Below, in pieces: positions 12,701 to 24,549 of a stretch of 64,000 bases of DNA. Both the position numbers and the translations under genes were made by a program. The stretch is from Lampris incognitus (taxonomy: Eukaryota; Chordata; Actinopteri; Lampriformes; Lampridae). The stretch lies in the NCBI RefSeq assembly GCF_029633865.1, contig NC_079215.1:49955843-50019842 (forward strand), written 5' to 3'. How positions within the stretch are numbered: position 1 is the first letter of the stretch; the number at the start of each line of letters is the position of its first letter. The notes under the pieces were generated by a model that worked only from the letters and a program-made list of their open reading frames with translations, did not search any database and was not told the origin of the DNA.

Positions 12701-15700
12701 GAACGGAGTCCATGCAGGCTGGCATCAGTATGCAGGACATACAGTTTCCTGGGGTTGGCAAAGCCGAGGACTGGAGCAGTTGTCAACTTCTCTATAAGTG
12801 CTTTGAATGTGTTTTCGCATTCTGAGGTCCATTTTCCATCAAATTATCATTTTAGGTCCGAGTTTGAGAAGACCTTGGAACTTTTGGACTTCTTCCGGGG
12901 TGTAAGGTAAGGTAACCAGCAGTCAAGAGTTTTTAGAGGTTTGGCAATTTTTGCGTAGTCATTGCCGAATCTCCTATAATACCCGGTGAATACTAGGAAG
13001 GATTTCAGCTCACTGATGTTGTTTGGCCTGGGCCAGGTTGTTAGTGAGCTGATTTTTTCCAGGGTCAATTTCCACTCCGTTTTCCGAGACTACATGGCCC
13101 AAGTACTTGACTGACTTCTTGAAAAAGTGTCACTTTTTGGGTGATAACTTGAGGCCACACTCATTAAGCCTGTTGAGGACATGCATAAGGCACCGTTCAT
13201 GTTCTTCAAGTGTGTCTGTAAACACCATGAGGTCATTGAGGAACACCAGGACTTCTTTGAGGTTGAGAGAGCCCATGCATTTCTCCATGACTCGCTGGAA
13301 GGTTGACGGAGCATTTGTGACTCCCTGGGGCATCCTTTTGAATTCCCAGAAACCCACGGGTGGGACAAAAGCTGTTTTTGTGCTTGTCCTCTTCAGCCAT
13401 TTCCACCTGATAGTAGCCAGACTTTAAGTCCATGAAAGAGAACCACTTTGATCCTGTGAGATTAGCAAAGGTTTCCTTGATGCTCGGTAAGGTATTTATG
13501 GTCTGGTTGTTCAACTTCCTGTGATCGATGCATAGGTGGATGGTGCCATTCCTCTTCTTGACGACTACTATTGGTGAAGCGAAGGGGCGTTCAGATTCTC
13601 TGATGATGTTGGCATCCAACAGCTCTTTCAGGTGGAGTCTTACAGCTTCATAGTCTGAGGGGTGAATGGGCCTTGCCCTCTGCTTGAAGGGTGTTGGGTC
13701 AGAGAGGTGGAACTTGTGCTTGACTGCCGTTGTGTGACCATAGTCGAGGTTGCCTATTGCAACAACTTCAGAGATGGGAGTCAGCTTTGTTATGATCTGC
13801 TCTTTCCATACCTCTGGAAAAGGGGAATCACTGAAGTTGAAATTGATTGTGTTTTCATGGCTTGTTGAGCTTGTGGCCGTACATTTAGCAGCAGTGCCGG
13901 GTGGTTGTGACACATTGTGCTCTCCGGCTTTGTTCGAGGTTGACAGTAGAGAGAGAGAAGGATGGAAAGCTCTGCTATGCTGCGGTTCGCTGGCACTGTT
14001 ATGTTATGTGCTGTCTCATTCTTGACAGGGATAGGGAATTTGAAGGATGTCTGATGATTGCTTGATATCCTGTAGGTACAGAAGGACAGACCACTGGGTA
14101 GACTTGATTGAGTGGAAGGCTCCACTAAGAGAGGGACTCCAACACTCGTGGGCACCTTTCTGGTGTATCCATTCAACACCATCTTCTCACCAGCTGGGAT
14201 TACGATGGCTTTCTTGCATTTCAGTTTGACTGTCCCCACCATGCCATTGTCTTGTTCGGTTTTGTATGTGCTTCGAACCAGGGGTATATTGGTGCCTAAA
14301 AGGGCAGGAAACTCTGTTGGGCCTTCAGTCTGGAATGATGAGAGCTAACGTGCTGACAAGCTCAGCTTTTCCTGCAATGCTTTCCGGAAGCAGTGTGATG
14401 ACCTTAACATAGCCTAGGTAAGGCACATCTTGACCTCCAGCGCCCTCCACTTCAAGGATTTTTCTGAGGGCCAGAATCGGCAGAGAAGGCAGGTAAGTAT
14501 CATGAAAAGACTTGGAAATGGTAGTCACCTGTCAGCCTTAGTCAAGAATTGAATTACACTAGATTCATGTCTGTGAATGTTCTCATTCATCCAGGTCATG
14601 GTTATCCAAAGGAATTGAATCAAGTGCAACTGGACTTGGTATATACACTAGATTCCTTCAATAGTGGCGACAGCAATGGATCTTGGGCCAACTAACCTAC
14701 TGAGAAGCCCATCTTCACTGGACTCTATCTGTTCACATTTGGCTTTTTGGTTTCCATTTCATCTTGGGACTTTGATCTCTGCTGTGGCTTCATTATGTCC
14801 CTGTACTGGAAGCCGGTCCAGTTTAAAAGCAGTCCTGCTTTTGCTCTCCATTCATTTTGCTTGGCTTTCAATTCTTTGTACTTGCGATCAACAGCAGCTT
14901 TGTTGATAGCGTTCTCACATACCTTGGCTATGTGGCCATCTTCACCACATCTGAATTAGAACCAGGCTCTAGACTGAGGTTTGGATGTCACGTGGTGAGC
15001 TGGTGCCTCGACTCAACCCATGGGCAGGTCTGAGCTTTCTGCTGTCTGTCTCACGGTTTCTGTTTGTTAGGCTTCTTGGTGCTGAGCTGCAGTTTCATTT
15101 CAGCAAGCTGCTTCTTCAGCTCTGTCTCTAAGATAAACACCTGTAACACACTTGCATTTGGATCTGTGTATGGGGACATGTCAGGCACAGAATGCACATT
15201 CACAGTGGCTTTTGGCTTGGAGGTTCCAAAATGGCAGTGCATTCGATCCAGTTGAGTTGCCCTCCTATTCTCTTCTTTCCGCAGCTCTAACAGCAGCTCT
15301 GCAAAATCGAAAGATTTTTCATATTTCAGCTCCAATTGCATAATGAGTGTGTGGTCCCAACAGTTGCATTTGAACTGTTTCAATAGCTGATGGCTTGCAG
15401 CAGACTGGCTCACTCCATTTCGCTTCACAGCAGTGCTCAGCAGCACATGGAGCCTCTGTAGATACTCTGCTGCCTTCTCACCTGGGTTTTGATAGGTCTT
15501 CAAGAACCCTGCAAAGATTTCATCACCGTCCTTAATGAGACCATAAGCGGAGTCCAGCAGTTTCACATATGCTCTGGGTTGAGTGGAGGAGCCTAGCTGC
15601 TTCACATCATCTGAGGCTGGGGGAAGCAGACTTCCCAGTATATTCCTACACTGAACATCGACTGGGGCGCCGTCTTGGAACATCAAGTCTACGTGGAGGC

Positions 15701-18700
15701 ACCATGTGTCAAAGTCAGCCTCTCCAGGAGGCTTCGGCACCTTGCCGGAGAAGGAGCATAGCCACCTGGATTGACTCTGAGATGTGGAAGTGTCGTTTCT
15801 GATTACATGCTCAACCACAATGCGTTGCACATCAGGTGGGTTTAGCTGATCATCTTTGTTTCACAGTTTTAACTTTTATTGTTTTCTTCCATACTGCTGG
15901 TTGAACCTTCTTCTTATCTGTTTCGGGACATAGCTGAAGAGGGATGAGCTTCGCCAGGTCAGGCTGCTTGTTCTTGGATTTGCATATGAGAGGTGTAATG
16001 CTATGTTCAGAGTGAGCACTCTCATCAGAAGAGTCACTGCTATTGCTTGAGTCAGAAGAAATATCTGGAAAGGGCTACTGTCTGGCTAGTATGTGTAAGT
16101 AACACAACACATAGAGCTATGTAAATTAATTAACCCATTTACAATAACACAATGTACAAAACTGTAGATGAATTAACTTAAGAGTACCTTAGCATCTAGC
16201 TTATGGCTTTCAATACAACACAGCAACATTAGTTACTATATTTTAAAGCATAAATAATGAAATCAAACATTAAATCCAACACACATTCAGTCTGTCTCCG
16301 ATTGGTTTTGAGTCTCTAACATACTTAACAAAGCTGCATAATGTTGCACATAGCCACAAAATAAATATACCACGGAGTAAAATTAGCTAGCATAATAAGC
16401 TAAACTATTATCAACGTGATTCAGTGTTAAACTCATCAGGAGTCTTCTCGGTGTAAAATCCAAAATATAGTACTTCTTCGTGAACTTTAGAGAAAGTTAC
16501 AAGCGTAATAAAGATTTCACTACGGGGTTCTCTCTGCTCTGGTCGTCTGCATACATCAAAAGAAGAAGAAAAAAAGCGATCTGCAGTGAGTATGCGTACT
16601 CTACTGGTGAGAACGGGGAACTACGTTGGAGTTAACGCCGTGTAGTTACAGACTCAGTCCTGTGCAAATCACGGGGTTACACACAGCTACTTGTGTAAAA
16701 ATAAAATTGCATTATAGATATTCTGGTCAATTTCTCAAGCAATTATACTCTTACAGCAAACTGACTTCAAAAACTTTAATTGATCTGGTAATTTTAACTC
16801 GTTTACAATACATCAGAATCTTTTTAAGATGACATTTGAACTCTTTGTCAAATAAATTAATGCAATTCTTTTCACTGCAGTGATGTAACTTTAGATTTCA
16901 GTCAGTCAACATTGATATCATTCTGAATCCCAACAGAGAATGGACCTGGGAGAGTGTGTGAAAGTCCATGACTTGGCTCTCCGAGCGGACTATGAGATTG
17001 CCTCCAAGCAGCAGGAGTACTTTTTTGAGCTCGATGTGAGTAGTGTCTATCTCTCTCTGTTTCTCTTGTCTCTTTCTGTTTCACTTTCTCGTTCTCTTTT
17101 CTCCACCCAACCCTGCCCTCACTGGACCTATGTATAGGCGAATTTGTTCCTCTTTTCTGATGTAATTATGCTAATTCATTCAGTCACCAATGTCAAAATA
17201 TTGAAATACAGTACAAATCAAAAGTTAGGAAACACCAGATTGAATTTAGGTTTTTCAGAATCTTGGAAGTCATTGCCTATTTCCAAACTTCATTCGAAAA
17301 ATATACATTTTGAAATGTCCCCCCCCCCCCCCCCCAAAAAAAAGTGTTTCATGAGAAGGTGTGCTCAAACTTTTGACTGGTACTGTATCTTGATAAGGGA
17401 AACCTGAGTGTGCACAGTTGCAAGCACATGCATAAGATCAATGTTTTTCCAACTTGTATTCTTGTAGGCTGCAGAACATCTTCAGTCTTTTATTGCTGAC
17501 TGCGATCGCAGAACTGAACTGGCAAAGAAGAGACTAGCTGAGACGCAGGATGAGATCAGTGCGGAAGTGGCCGCCAAGGTGACTGATTCACTGTCTATGT
17601 TAGCTAGTGGGATAGCTATTGTTTTTTTAACTTCTGTATCGTGACTAATGCCACAAAGACACTTAAAATCACAAGCGCTCAATGTCCAGATTCTGACACA
17701 TATACAAAAGCATCAAGCAATACACAGGATTTGATGTCTTGTTACTCTTTTTTTTAAAACTAAGTTGTATTTTTTTGCTTTTGTTTTGTGGTCAGGCTGA
17801 GCGTGTCCATGAGCTGAACGAGGAGATTGGGAAGCTGCTGGCGCGGGCAGAGCAGCTAGGGGGAGAGGGTAATGTGGACGAAGCACAGCAAGTGCTGGAG
17901 AAGGTGGAGAAGACTCGTGCCATGAAGAAAGAGGCAGAAGTCAGCATTGATTGTTTTACATTTTTTCAGAAGTTTTAAAGCATTATAACAGAGTTTTGAT
18001 ATGCTTTAATATATTACTCACCAGAACGACATTGTTTGTTAATTGAACTAGTTAGCTGGAACTTGAACTATTATCTTTCCTGTAAACACACATTATAAGT
18101 TAGCAGTCGATTTCAACAATTTCTTTGATTCAAGATTTTGTGTAATGTTCATTGATTAAGCTGCAAGTATACCAGTGCATCATTTTGACATGCCAAAAAG
18201 TGTCAGGGTAAGCCATTTTTGTATTTGTGTTAGGCAGAATGTTTCAATCCTGTTACATAAGGTTAGAGCAACAGGCTCTGAAGGAGACGTCTTAGGTCTC
18301 TACTTTGGAGATTTCTTCTTTGTTCATTTATACCTCTTAGGTCAGCCATGCTCTCACAAATTCCCACTGGAGATGAATTGGATCTTTTTATCTCAATTAT
18401 AAAATTGGAATGTGAGTCTTTATATCTTTCGTTGTGTTTTTTCCCCCAATTATTTTCACATCTTCTTTATTGGTCTTACATTCTCTCTTCTTGTAGGATG
18501 TCTACCGAAACTCGATGCCAGCCTCTAGCTTCCAGCAGCAGAAGTTGCGGGTGTGTGAAGTATGTTCCGCCTACCTGGGTCTTCATGACAATGACCGTCG
18601 CCTAGCTGACCACTTTGGGGGTAAACTGCACTTGGGATTCATTGAAATTCGGGAGAAACTCGAGAAGCTAAGGGTAAGCAATACCTTTGTCAAAATGGCA

Positions 18701-21700
18701 GGAAAAGCGTGGAAGGTGAAATATGATTTGTATAAATACACCACAGTTATGCTTGTACAAAAGTACTGCCAGTATTGGCAGTTTTACTAAGGGTTGATGG
18801 TTAGTATTTTTGTTTTTTTCACAACCATCTAATGTTTTTCTCTCCAGAAAGCAGTTGTCGAGAAACAGGAAAGAATGCGTATGAGAAGACGGGAGGAACG
18901 CGACCGAGAGGAGGAACGGGAGAGAGAGTGGGAGATGGAGCGGGAACGGGAGAGGGAACGAGAGCGTGAAAGACAGCGGGAATGGGAAAGGGAACGAGAA
19001 AGGGAGAGGGACCGAAGGAGGTATGTTTTACCCCAGTGCCACACTTCTGTGCGCCACACAGATTTTTTTGTTTTTCTCCCCTGCCTCCCATCTTAATATG
19101 TATTTTATAACTTTCTGGTTTTTCTCCCCCTTCAGGTCAAGGTCTAGAAGTGGAGATCGATACAGGTATGCCTAACTTGTTTAGAGTCACTTTACACACT
19201 AGCACATAAAGAAAGTTTTTCTTGGTGGCACTGGTCCAGAGTGATATCAACATTGTGAAGATTCGCATATTGTACTCGCACATGGTACAGCACAACCTCA
19301 CAAAGAGCTAGTACAAGATGTACTCTATGATAGAAGATGGGCTATATGGTTCGTGCCTTTTATTTGTTTTCTGGATGACAGGATCAGTGGCACATAAATC
19401 ATCTTAATAGTTGTATTACAGGAATACTCTCTGTGATGGCATTCTCAACTGTGGTAACGGGTTTAAAAATGTAGTGAATACAAGACGGTCGAAGCTGCAG
19501 CCATCAAGTATCCATTTTCACAGTGAATGAGCAATTCCAGGATATCATCAGAAGGTTGAGCAGAGGGCACTCTGAAAGACTTTCAAAATTATATTAACTA
19601 TTTAAAAACATAGTGTCACAAACACAAGAATTACAGAGAAGTTTTGTCACTCTTGTAAATGGGTTTAACCTAGTATTGTACACTTTATGATATAGCTGAA
19701 ATTATAGGACTAATTCCTTACAGGCACCCGATTTGAAGACCTGTAGTCTAACAGGAACTTGAGCAACTCATTATGATACACATAAAAAATAAAGTTATTA
19801 CAGGTATTAAACTAGTCCTGGCGTGTGAGGATCAGCAAATAATTCCATAATGTAAACAGATGTTACACTGAGGTGTAGAAGAATGTGAGCAGGAAAACTT
19901 GTCAAACATGTTGTAAAAATGTTTGACAATAAAGGTGCCATTTGGATCAGTCTGTCATTAATTTGGACTGATAAGAATTTAATCTGTAAATGCTTTGCAC
20001 TTCCAGATAGTATCCCCAAACAGTCTATTCCAATAAAGCTGCCGATTGGGAAATTAAGGGGAAGGCCTAATCATCCTCTAGTATTTCCCAGCCTTACTAG
20101 AACCTGCGCTAACTGAAAAAACTTCTTTGATGTGTACCAACATAAAAGCTTCCTTGAAACTTGTATATATACATATACTATATGCCCAAAATTATGTGGA
20201 CAACCCTTCTAATGAGTGCTATTTCAGCCACATCCATTGCTGGCAGATGCATAAAATCAAGCACACAGCCATGTAGTCTCTATACAGATATTGGAAGTAG
20301 ACTAGGTCGTACTGAAGAGCTCAGTGACTTTCAGTGTGGCACTGTCATAGGATGCCACCTTCCCAACAAGTCAGTTGGTCTAATTCCTGCCCTCCTAGAT
20401 CTGTCCCGGTTGACTGTAAGTCTGTTATTGTGAAGCGGAAACGTCTCGGAGCAACAACAGCACAGCCACACAAGCAGTAGGCCACACAAGACTAATAAAT
20501 GGGACTGCCGAGTGCTTAAGCATGTAAAAATTATGTGTACTCGGTTTTAGCACTCACTACAGAGTTCCAAATTAGCTCTGGAAGCAACATCGCCACAAGA
20601 ACTGTTCATCTGGAGCTTCATGAAATGGTTTTCCATGGCTGAGCAGCAGCACACAAGCCCAAGATTACCATGCTCAATGCCAAGCATCCGCTGGAATGGA
20701 GTGAAGTGGAAATGTTCTCTTAAGTTATAATTACGTTCCACTATCTGGCAGTCTGATGGACCAGCCTGGGTTTGGCGGATGCCAAGAGATAGCTACCTGC
20801 CCAAATGTCTAGTGCCAACTGTGAAGTTTGGTGGAGGAGGAATAATGGTCTGGGTCAGTTTTTCATGGTTTGGGCTAAGCCCCTTGGTTCCAGTGAAGGG
20901 AAATCTTGATGCTATAGCACACAATTACATTCTAGAGAATTGTGTGCTTCAAACTTTGTGGCAGCAGTTTGGGGAAGGTCCTTTTCTGTTTCAGCCTGAC
21001 AATGCCCCCATTCACAAAGCAAGGTCCATAAAGACATGGTTAGCAGAGTTAGGTGTGGAAGAACTTGACTGGCCTGCACAGAGCTCTAACCTCAACCCCA
21101 TCCAACACTTTTGGGGTGAATTGGAATGCCAACTGTGAGCCAGAATGTTTTCCCAACATCAGTGCCTGACCTCACTAATGCTGTTGTGGCTGAATGGGAA
21201 CGAGTCCCCACAGCCATGTTCTAAAATCTAGTGGAAAGCCTTCCCAGAGGAGCAGAGGCTGTTATAGCAGCAAATGGTGGACCAACTCCATATTAATGCC
21301 CATGGTTTTGGAATGACATGTTCAACACCCACATATAGGCGTGATGTTACTTTTGTTACTTTTGGCCATGCAGTTTACATAGGAGCCATCTCCGGGTAGG
21401 ATAATGTTAACAATGAGTTGAAAGTGAAGGCAAAGCCTATCTCTGGTTAAGGAAAACTCGAGACTGTGGTGTTGATTCTCAGTACAATCAGCATTCTAAT
21501 ATAGGGAGTCATTTGAGTCACTGTTATTGAAAATGCAAGTGCAGCATCTCATCTTGGGCTGTTGGAGTAAATTTTTTCAGCGTATTTTGTTGGGCAAAAA
21601 TCACTTTTATGTGACATTACCCTTGTGACATTATCTCTCTTTAATTGGAGTTCACAAATTGGAATGTCCTTACTCCACACCTTTTTTGATATCATTTCAT

Positions 21701-24549
21701 TGTTTGAGTAATTGTAGTGCATGGCAACCAAGCCAAACTCCTAGACTTTTGCAAAGTAGATGAGCAAACTCAGTGTTTTGCCAATTTCTGCCGATTTGAT
21801 CTGTGCACTTTTTTTGTTAATTGTTTATTCCAGGGATGGAGGCAGTTCATCTTCTCATCGTTCAAGACGTGGGCACCGCTCCTCTCATTCTAGAGAAGAG
21901 GGAGGAGAAAGGGACCGGGACAGGGAGAGGAAACATCGACACAAGGACAGGCACCGCTCACGCTCCCACTCCCACAGGACTAAGAGGAAGAGGTGAGGAT
22001 ATTATAAGAGGGTACCCACACCTTTCCTTTTTTGGAGTCTTGTACTATATAAGCCCCAAGGTCTATTTGCATGATCGGAAAATTGGAGCACTAGTCAAGC
22101 AGTTTATGATGCCAGTTTTGCTAGCTCAGTGGTGCCCAATTATGTGGCACGGAGGGCCGTTTTCATTACAACCAACACTACACCTGTTGCTTTCACTAGT
22201 TAACAGAACTTCAACCAGACAGGGTAAGACTAATCATTGAATTCAGCTGGTGTAATGTTGGGTTGGGAATGAAAACCAGCATACACATGTACGTCCATGG
22301 CACATGGTTGGACACTACTAACATATTGGCATTATTTGACCACTGACGATCTTATTCATGTTGTGGTAGAAAATGGGGATGGGTACCGAAACCCCGTATT
22401 AAACGGGCACCGGTGCTAAATTAAGCCCTGTGATAGCCTGGCGGCCTGTCCAGGGTGTCTCCCTGCCTGCCGCCCAATGACTGCTGGGATAGGCTCCAGC
22501 ATCCCCGCAACCCTGAGTGCAGGATAAGCAATTAGGATAATGGATGGATGGACGGTGCTAAATTATTAAAGACCGTAGTATTGATAAGTTCTGATGGTAA
22601 TGGTGCTACTATTGATACTGGAGAAACTGAAAATAAATGTCCTATTTATTTAGGCTACATAAACATAATTTTGCACCTTTTATCTCACCAGCTCTGTTTC
22701 TAATTTACAGTAATATTAAGATGTTCGTCTATGATGCATTTTTACTATTCCCAATCCAGAAGAGCGATTTCTCTCTCGGAGCCTGTCGTGTGTGTGAGCC
22801 AAGGGGCGGGGCCAGCTCTCTGCCTCTCTCTCTCTCTCTCACACACACACATACACACACACACACAGCCTGCCCTTAGGGACAGTGGCGGAGACAACTA
22901 AATGGTCACAAGTCTGGTTATACTTCACTGGGGTCGACGCTGACACTTCTCGTTGCCACAACTGCAACAAGTCTTTTGCATGTAAGAGCGGAAACCCAAG
23001 CAATCTTTCGAAACATGGTGAAAATGCATCAAATACAGGCAGAGAAATGCACAGTTTTTGACTGCCTAGCTCATAGTTCATCTCTCGTTGCCCCATCCAC
23101 CTCAGTTATGTTATGTATGCTAACAACCTAGAGCTCACACTGAGTTAACTAAATTATACAAACATGGGTTAATGATGAAAAGTAACGCTCTGCCCAGACA
23201 TGAGAGAATAAAACGGTGTTACTTCTCTTCTTAATTTGTTTCTTTTTTTTCTCTTAAAAAATAACAAAAAGAACCGATAAGCGTAACCGGTCGATAAGCA
23301 GTATCGATAAGAGTAGTAGTACCGTTAAAATCTTAACGATACTCATCCTTAGTAGAAAAAGATTATATCGCAGTCCAAAATGGAGTTTTTGCCACTGTTG
23401 ACTGAAAGAAGAGTGCCCAGTATCGTCAAGTTTATTTGTCTCGCCCTAAATCACAGTTGCTACCTCAAAAGGCTTTTTACATCAACACAGTGAAAAATGG
23501 GTAACTACGGTAAATGACAGTGGATGACACAATCTGTCCTTGGACCCTTGATTCAGAAGAGGAACAACTCCACTCCTATTATTATTAGACACCTGTTATT
23601 ACAGTTAACTAAAAGCTTCTAGTGCTTAGCCAAGTCATTGTTGTATCAGAAGTTGGGATAATAAATGTCATGCTTTGTCTAGTGTAGAAGTTAAGATGTT
23701 GGATATCTTTATATAAAGCAGTATTTTGTCAATAAGTAATTAGCCTTTTTTCCAAACAGGTGTGTGCAGAAAACATAGGAACCTAGAATCACATACACAC
23801 AACACAGGAAACGCACAAAAACAAGAGGGAAACCTTCTCATGGAGAGACAGGCAACAATCAAGAAATGTCCTGAATAAATAACATTCAAAAATGTCGGTA
23901 GCTGTTATTATGACCAGCACAGTTTAACGCTTTAGCTGAGTAAATTCAACAGGGGTGAATGAATGACATGGTTGATGGGCAGCCATGTCTAGATATCCCA
24001 GTCTGAGAACACAGATGACTAGAAAATATTAAGTATTTTGAATTGGCTTAAATTAAAACTACATCGATACCCCAGTCTGTCCCATCACCCACCTAATTAG
24101 CACTGAATTAACCAAGTCAATGGATTGACTTGGTTAATTTGTTATGTGATTTTTAAAAAAAAATTTCCTGGGCAATATTGTCAGTTACGTAAGGGAAAAA
24201 CATTAAGCAAGGCCTCATGGGGACTGAAACTCAAAGCCCACTGGTGCTGCACTAGGAGAACCAGTAATGTGAAATGGCTCTTAATGGTCTTCCTGTACAT
24301 TTGTTGTTTTTTCTCTCCAGGTCCTCGAGAGACAGATCATCAAACACCCGCGACAGAGATGGCTCCCTCTCTCAGGAGGGATGGAGAGAGTATGGTGGAG
24401 AGGGACGGCGGGAGGAGAGGGCTGAGTTAGAGGACAAGGAGAGATCCATCTCCCCCGAGATGGTCAGGGGTAACGAGCGAGAGCGATCCTTGTCGTACGA
24501 GAGGGATAGACGCTCCAGCTCCGAAGAGAGGGAGTCAGGGGAGATATGA
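6729..24549 (+). CDS. luc7l: LUC7-like U1 snRNP splicing factor, 425 aa, ten coding exons
   Basis: Exons 6729-6789, 8656-8750, 16937-17035, 17468-17578, 17796-17939, 18497-18673, 18848-19020, 19136-19165, 21834-21992 and 24321-24549 (TGA). They total 1278 nt, exactly 426 codons. LUC7 proteins are U1 snRNP-associated and help select 5' splice sites. The N-terminus [16 protein letters not shown] is diagnostic. A CCCH-type zinc finger uses C36, C44, C59 and H63. A coiled-coil region follows (about 80-170). The second finger uses C190, C193, H209 and H215. From about 230 on the protein is rich in RE, RD and RS repeats and ends SGEI, as LUC7L does. Intron 2 is 8 kb and holds a Gypsy fossil. The exon 5 donor reads GTCAGC, a weak site, but the frame demands it. 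Confidence 0.96.
7895..7936. repeat. Perfect 19-bp inverted repeat (hairpin) in luc7l intron 1
   Basis: Arms 7895-7913 and 7918-7936 are exact reverse complements around a 4-base loop (ACAA). No flanking duplication or transposon terminus was recognised. It may be the core of a tiny decayed palindromic element. Confidence 0.7.
8018..8335 (+). mobile_element. tRNA-headed fish SINE, family A (tail type 1)
   Basis: The head reads GGCGGCATATAGCACTG, then CAGCAAGAAGGTCCTGGGTT and a B-box-like GGTTCTAACCCC. This resembles a tRNA-derived pol III promoter. It is followed by the widespread GCATGTTCTCCCCGTG and GGTTTCCTC segments. The tail with CTTGCCTGTGCCCCTGGCAG also occurs in the copy at 48047-48418. 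Confidence 0.65.
8336..9218. other. luc7l introns 1-2 unique sequence around exon 2
   Basis: Apart from exon 2 (8656-8750) I see no coding sequence, repeat or structural signal here. Confidence 0.5.
9219..9520 (+). mobile_element. tRNA-headed fish SINE, family B
   Basis: It begins GCGTCCGGGTAGTGTAGCGG, has a B-box-like GGGTCGAATCCCC, then CAATTGGCCGTGTCTGCGGG and a 3' segment with AATTGGCC...ATTGGGGAG and an A-rich end. The same order occurs in the longer copy at 55956-56401, so this copy lacks part of the middle. Confidence 0.65.
9630..16505 (-). mobile_element. Ty3/Gypsy LTR retrotransposon fossil (broken), minus strand
   Basis: Long terminal repeats lie at about 9630-10117 and 16089-16505, and differ by roughly 6-8 percent by eye, so it is old but not ancient. 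Between them, on the minus strand, are a gag-like region (about 15051-15830), reverse transcriptase with the [13 protein letters not shown] motif (about 13230-13910), an RNase H region (about 12140-12790) and an integrase region (about 11420-12175) including [19 protein letters not shown]. The gag part ([36 protein letters not shown]) resembles the Gypsy lineage from which vertebrate PNMA genes were domesticated. It is broken in several places. It lies in luc7l intron 2, antisense to the gene, and carries a 77-bp Penelope tail insertion. Confidence 0.85.
14567..14643 (-). mobile_element. 77-bp Penelope-like 3' tail inserted in the Gypsy fossil
   Basis: The 77 bp match, in reverse complement and by eye without a mismatch, the end of the unit at 62250-62414 (GACCTGGATGAATGAGAACA, then CAGACAT). 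It is flanked by a 12-bp target duplication TACACTAGATTC at 14555-14566 and 14644-14655, so it arrived as a 5'-truncated retroposon. Confidence 0.8.
16506..16936. other. Remainder of luc7l intron 2
   Basis: No recognisable element was seen between the Gypsy fossil and luc7l exon 3, apart from a normal pyrimidine-containing acceptor (CAACAG). Confidence 0.4.
17207..17387. mobile_element. Tc1-derived MITE, 181 bp
   Basis: Imperfect terminal inverted repeats of about 30 bp: TACAGTAC..TCAAAAGTT at the left, and its complement AACTTTTGACTGGTACTGTA at the right. Both end in TA. The core is non-coding with a C homopolymer and A run at about 17320-17342. It lies in luc7l intron 3. Confidence 0.75.
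17940..18496. other. luc7l intron 5
   Basis: No repeat or coding sequence was recognised. The acceptor is TTCTTGTAG. The donor is the weak GTCAGC. Confidence 0.4.
19166..20176. other. First part of luc7l intron 8, no feature recognised
   Basis: AT-rich intronic DNA with no open frame of note, no transposon ends and no conserved exon seen. Confidence 0.4.
20177..21373 (+). mobile_element. Decayed Tc1 transposon in luc7l intron 8
   Basis: The left end ACTATATGCCCAAAATTATG matches the complement of the right end (TTACTTTTGGCCATGCAGT) imperfectly. The C-terminal transposase is readable at 20779-21138: [26 protein letters not shown] with the second catalytic Asp, then [12 protein letters not shown], where the third catalytic Glu is replaced by Gln. 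The upstream half is interrupted by stops and shifts, so the copy is inactive. Confidence 0.8.
21374..21833. other. End of luc7l intron 8
   Basis: Nothing recognised apart from the exon 9 acceptor TTTATTCCAG. Confidence 0.4.
22374..23352 (+). mobile_element. hAT transposon relic with a BED zinc-finger fragment
   Basis: The left end GGGGATGGGTACCGAAAC pairs with the right end ...GATACTCATCCTT. A translated piece at about 22893-23035 reads [20 protein letters not shown], then [10 protein letters not shown]...NLSKHGE. This is the CxxC...H BED-type finger at the N-terminus of hAT transposases. The catalytic core is missing. CTCTCT and ACACAC tracts lie at about 22825-22866. A 129-bp repeat insertion sits at 22424-22552. 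Confidence 0.65.
22424..22552 (+). mobile_element. 5'-truncated family A SINE tail (tail type 2) inside the hAT relic
   Basis: It matches the tail of the SINE at 61050-61426 (GGCGGCCTGTCCAGGGTGTC, CCCAATGACTGCTGG, GGATAAGC) and ends in ATGG repeats. It is flanked by a 13-bp duplication CGGTGCTAAATTA at 22411-22423 and 22553-22565. Confidence 0.8.
23353..24320. other. End of luc7l intron 9
   Basis: No repeat or coding feature recognised. The acceptor is TTCTCTCCAG. Confidence 0.4.

Noticed and set aside
18819-19091. Minus-strand frames with Ser-Arg or Pro-Val repeats
   Set aside because: These are antisense readings of the purine-rich, RE-repeat exon 7 of luc7l.
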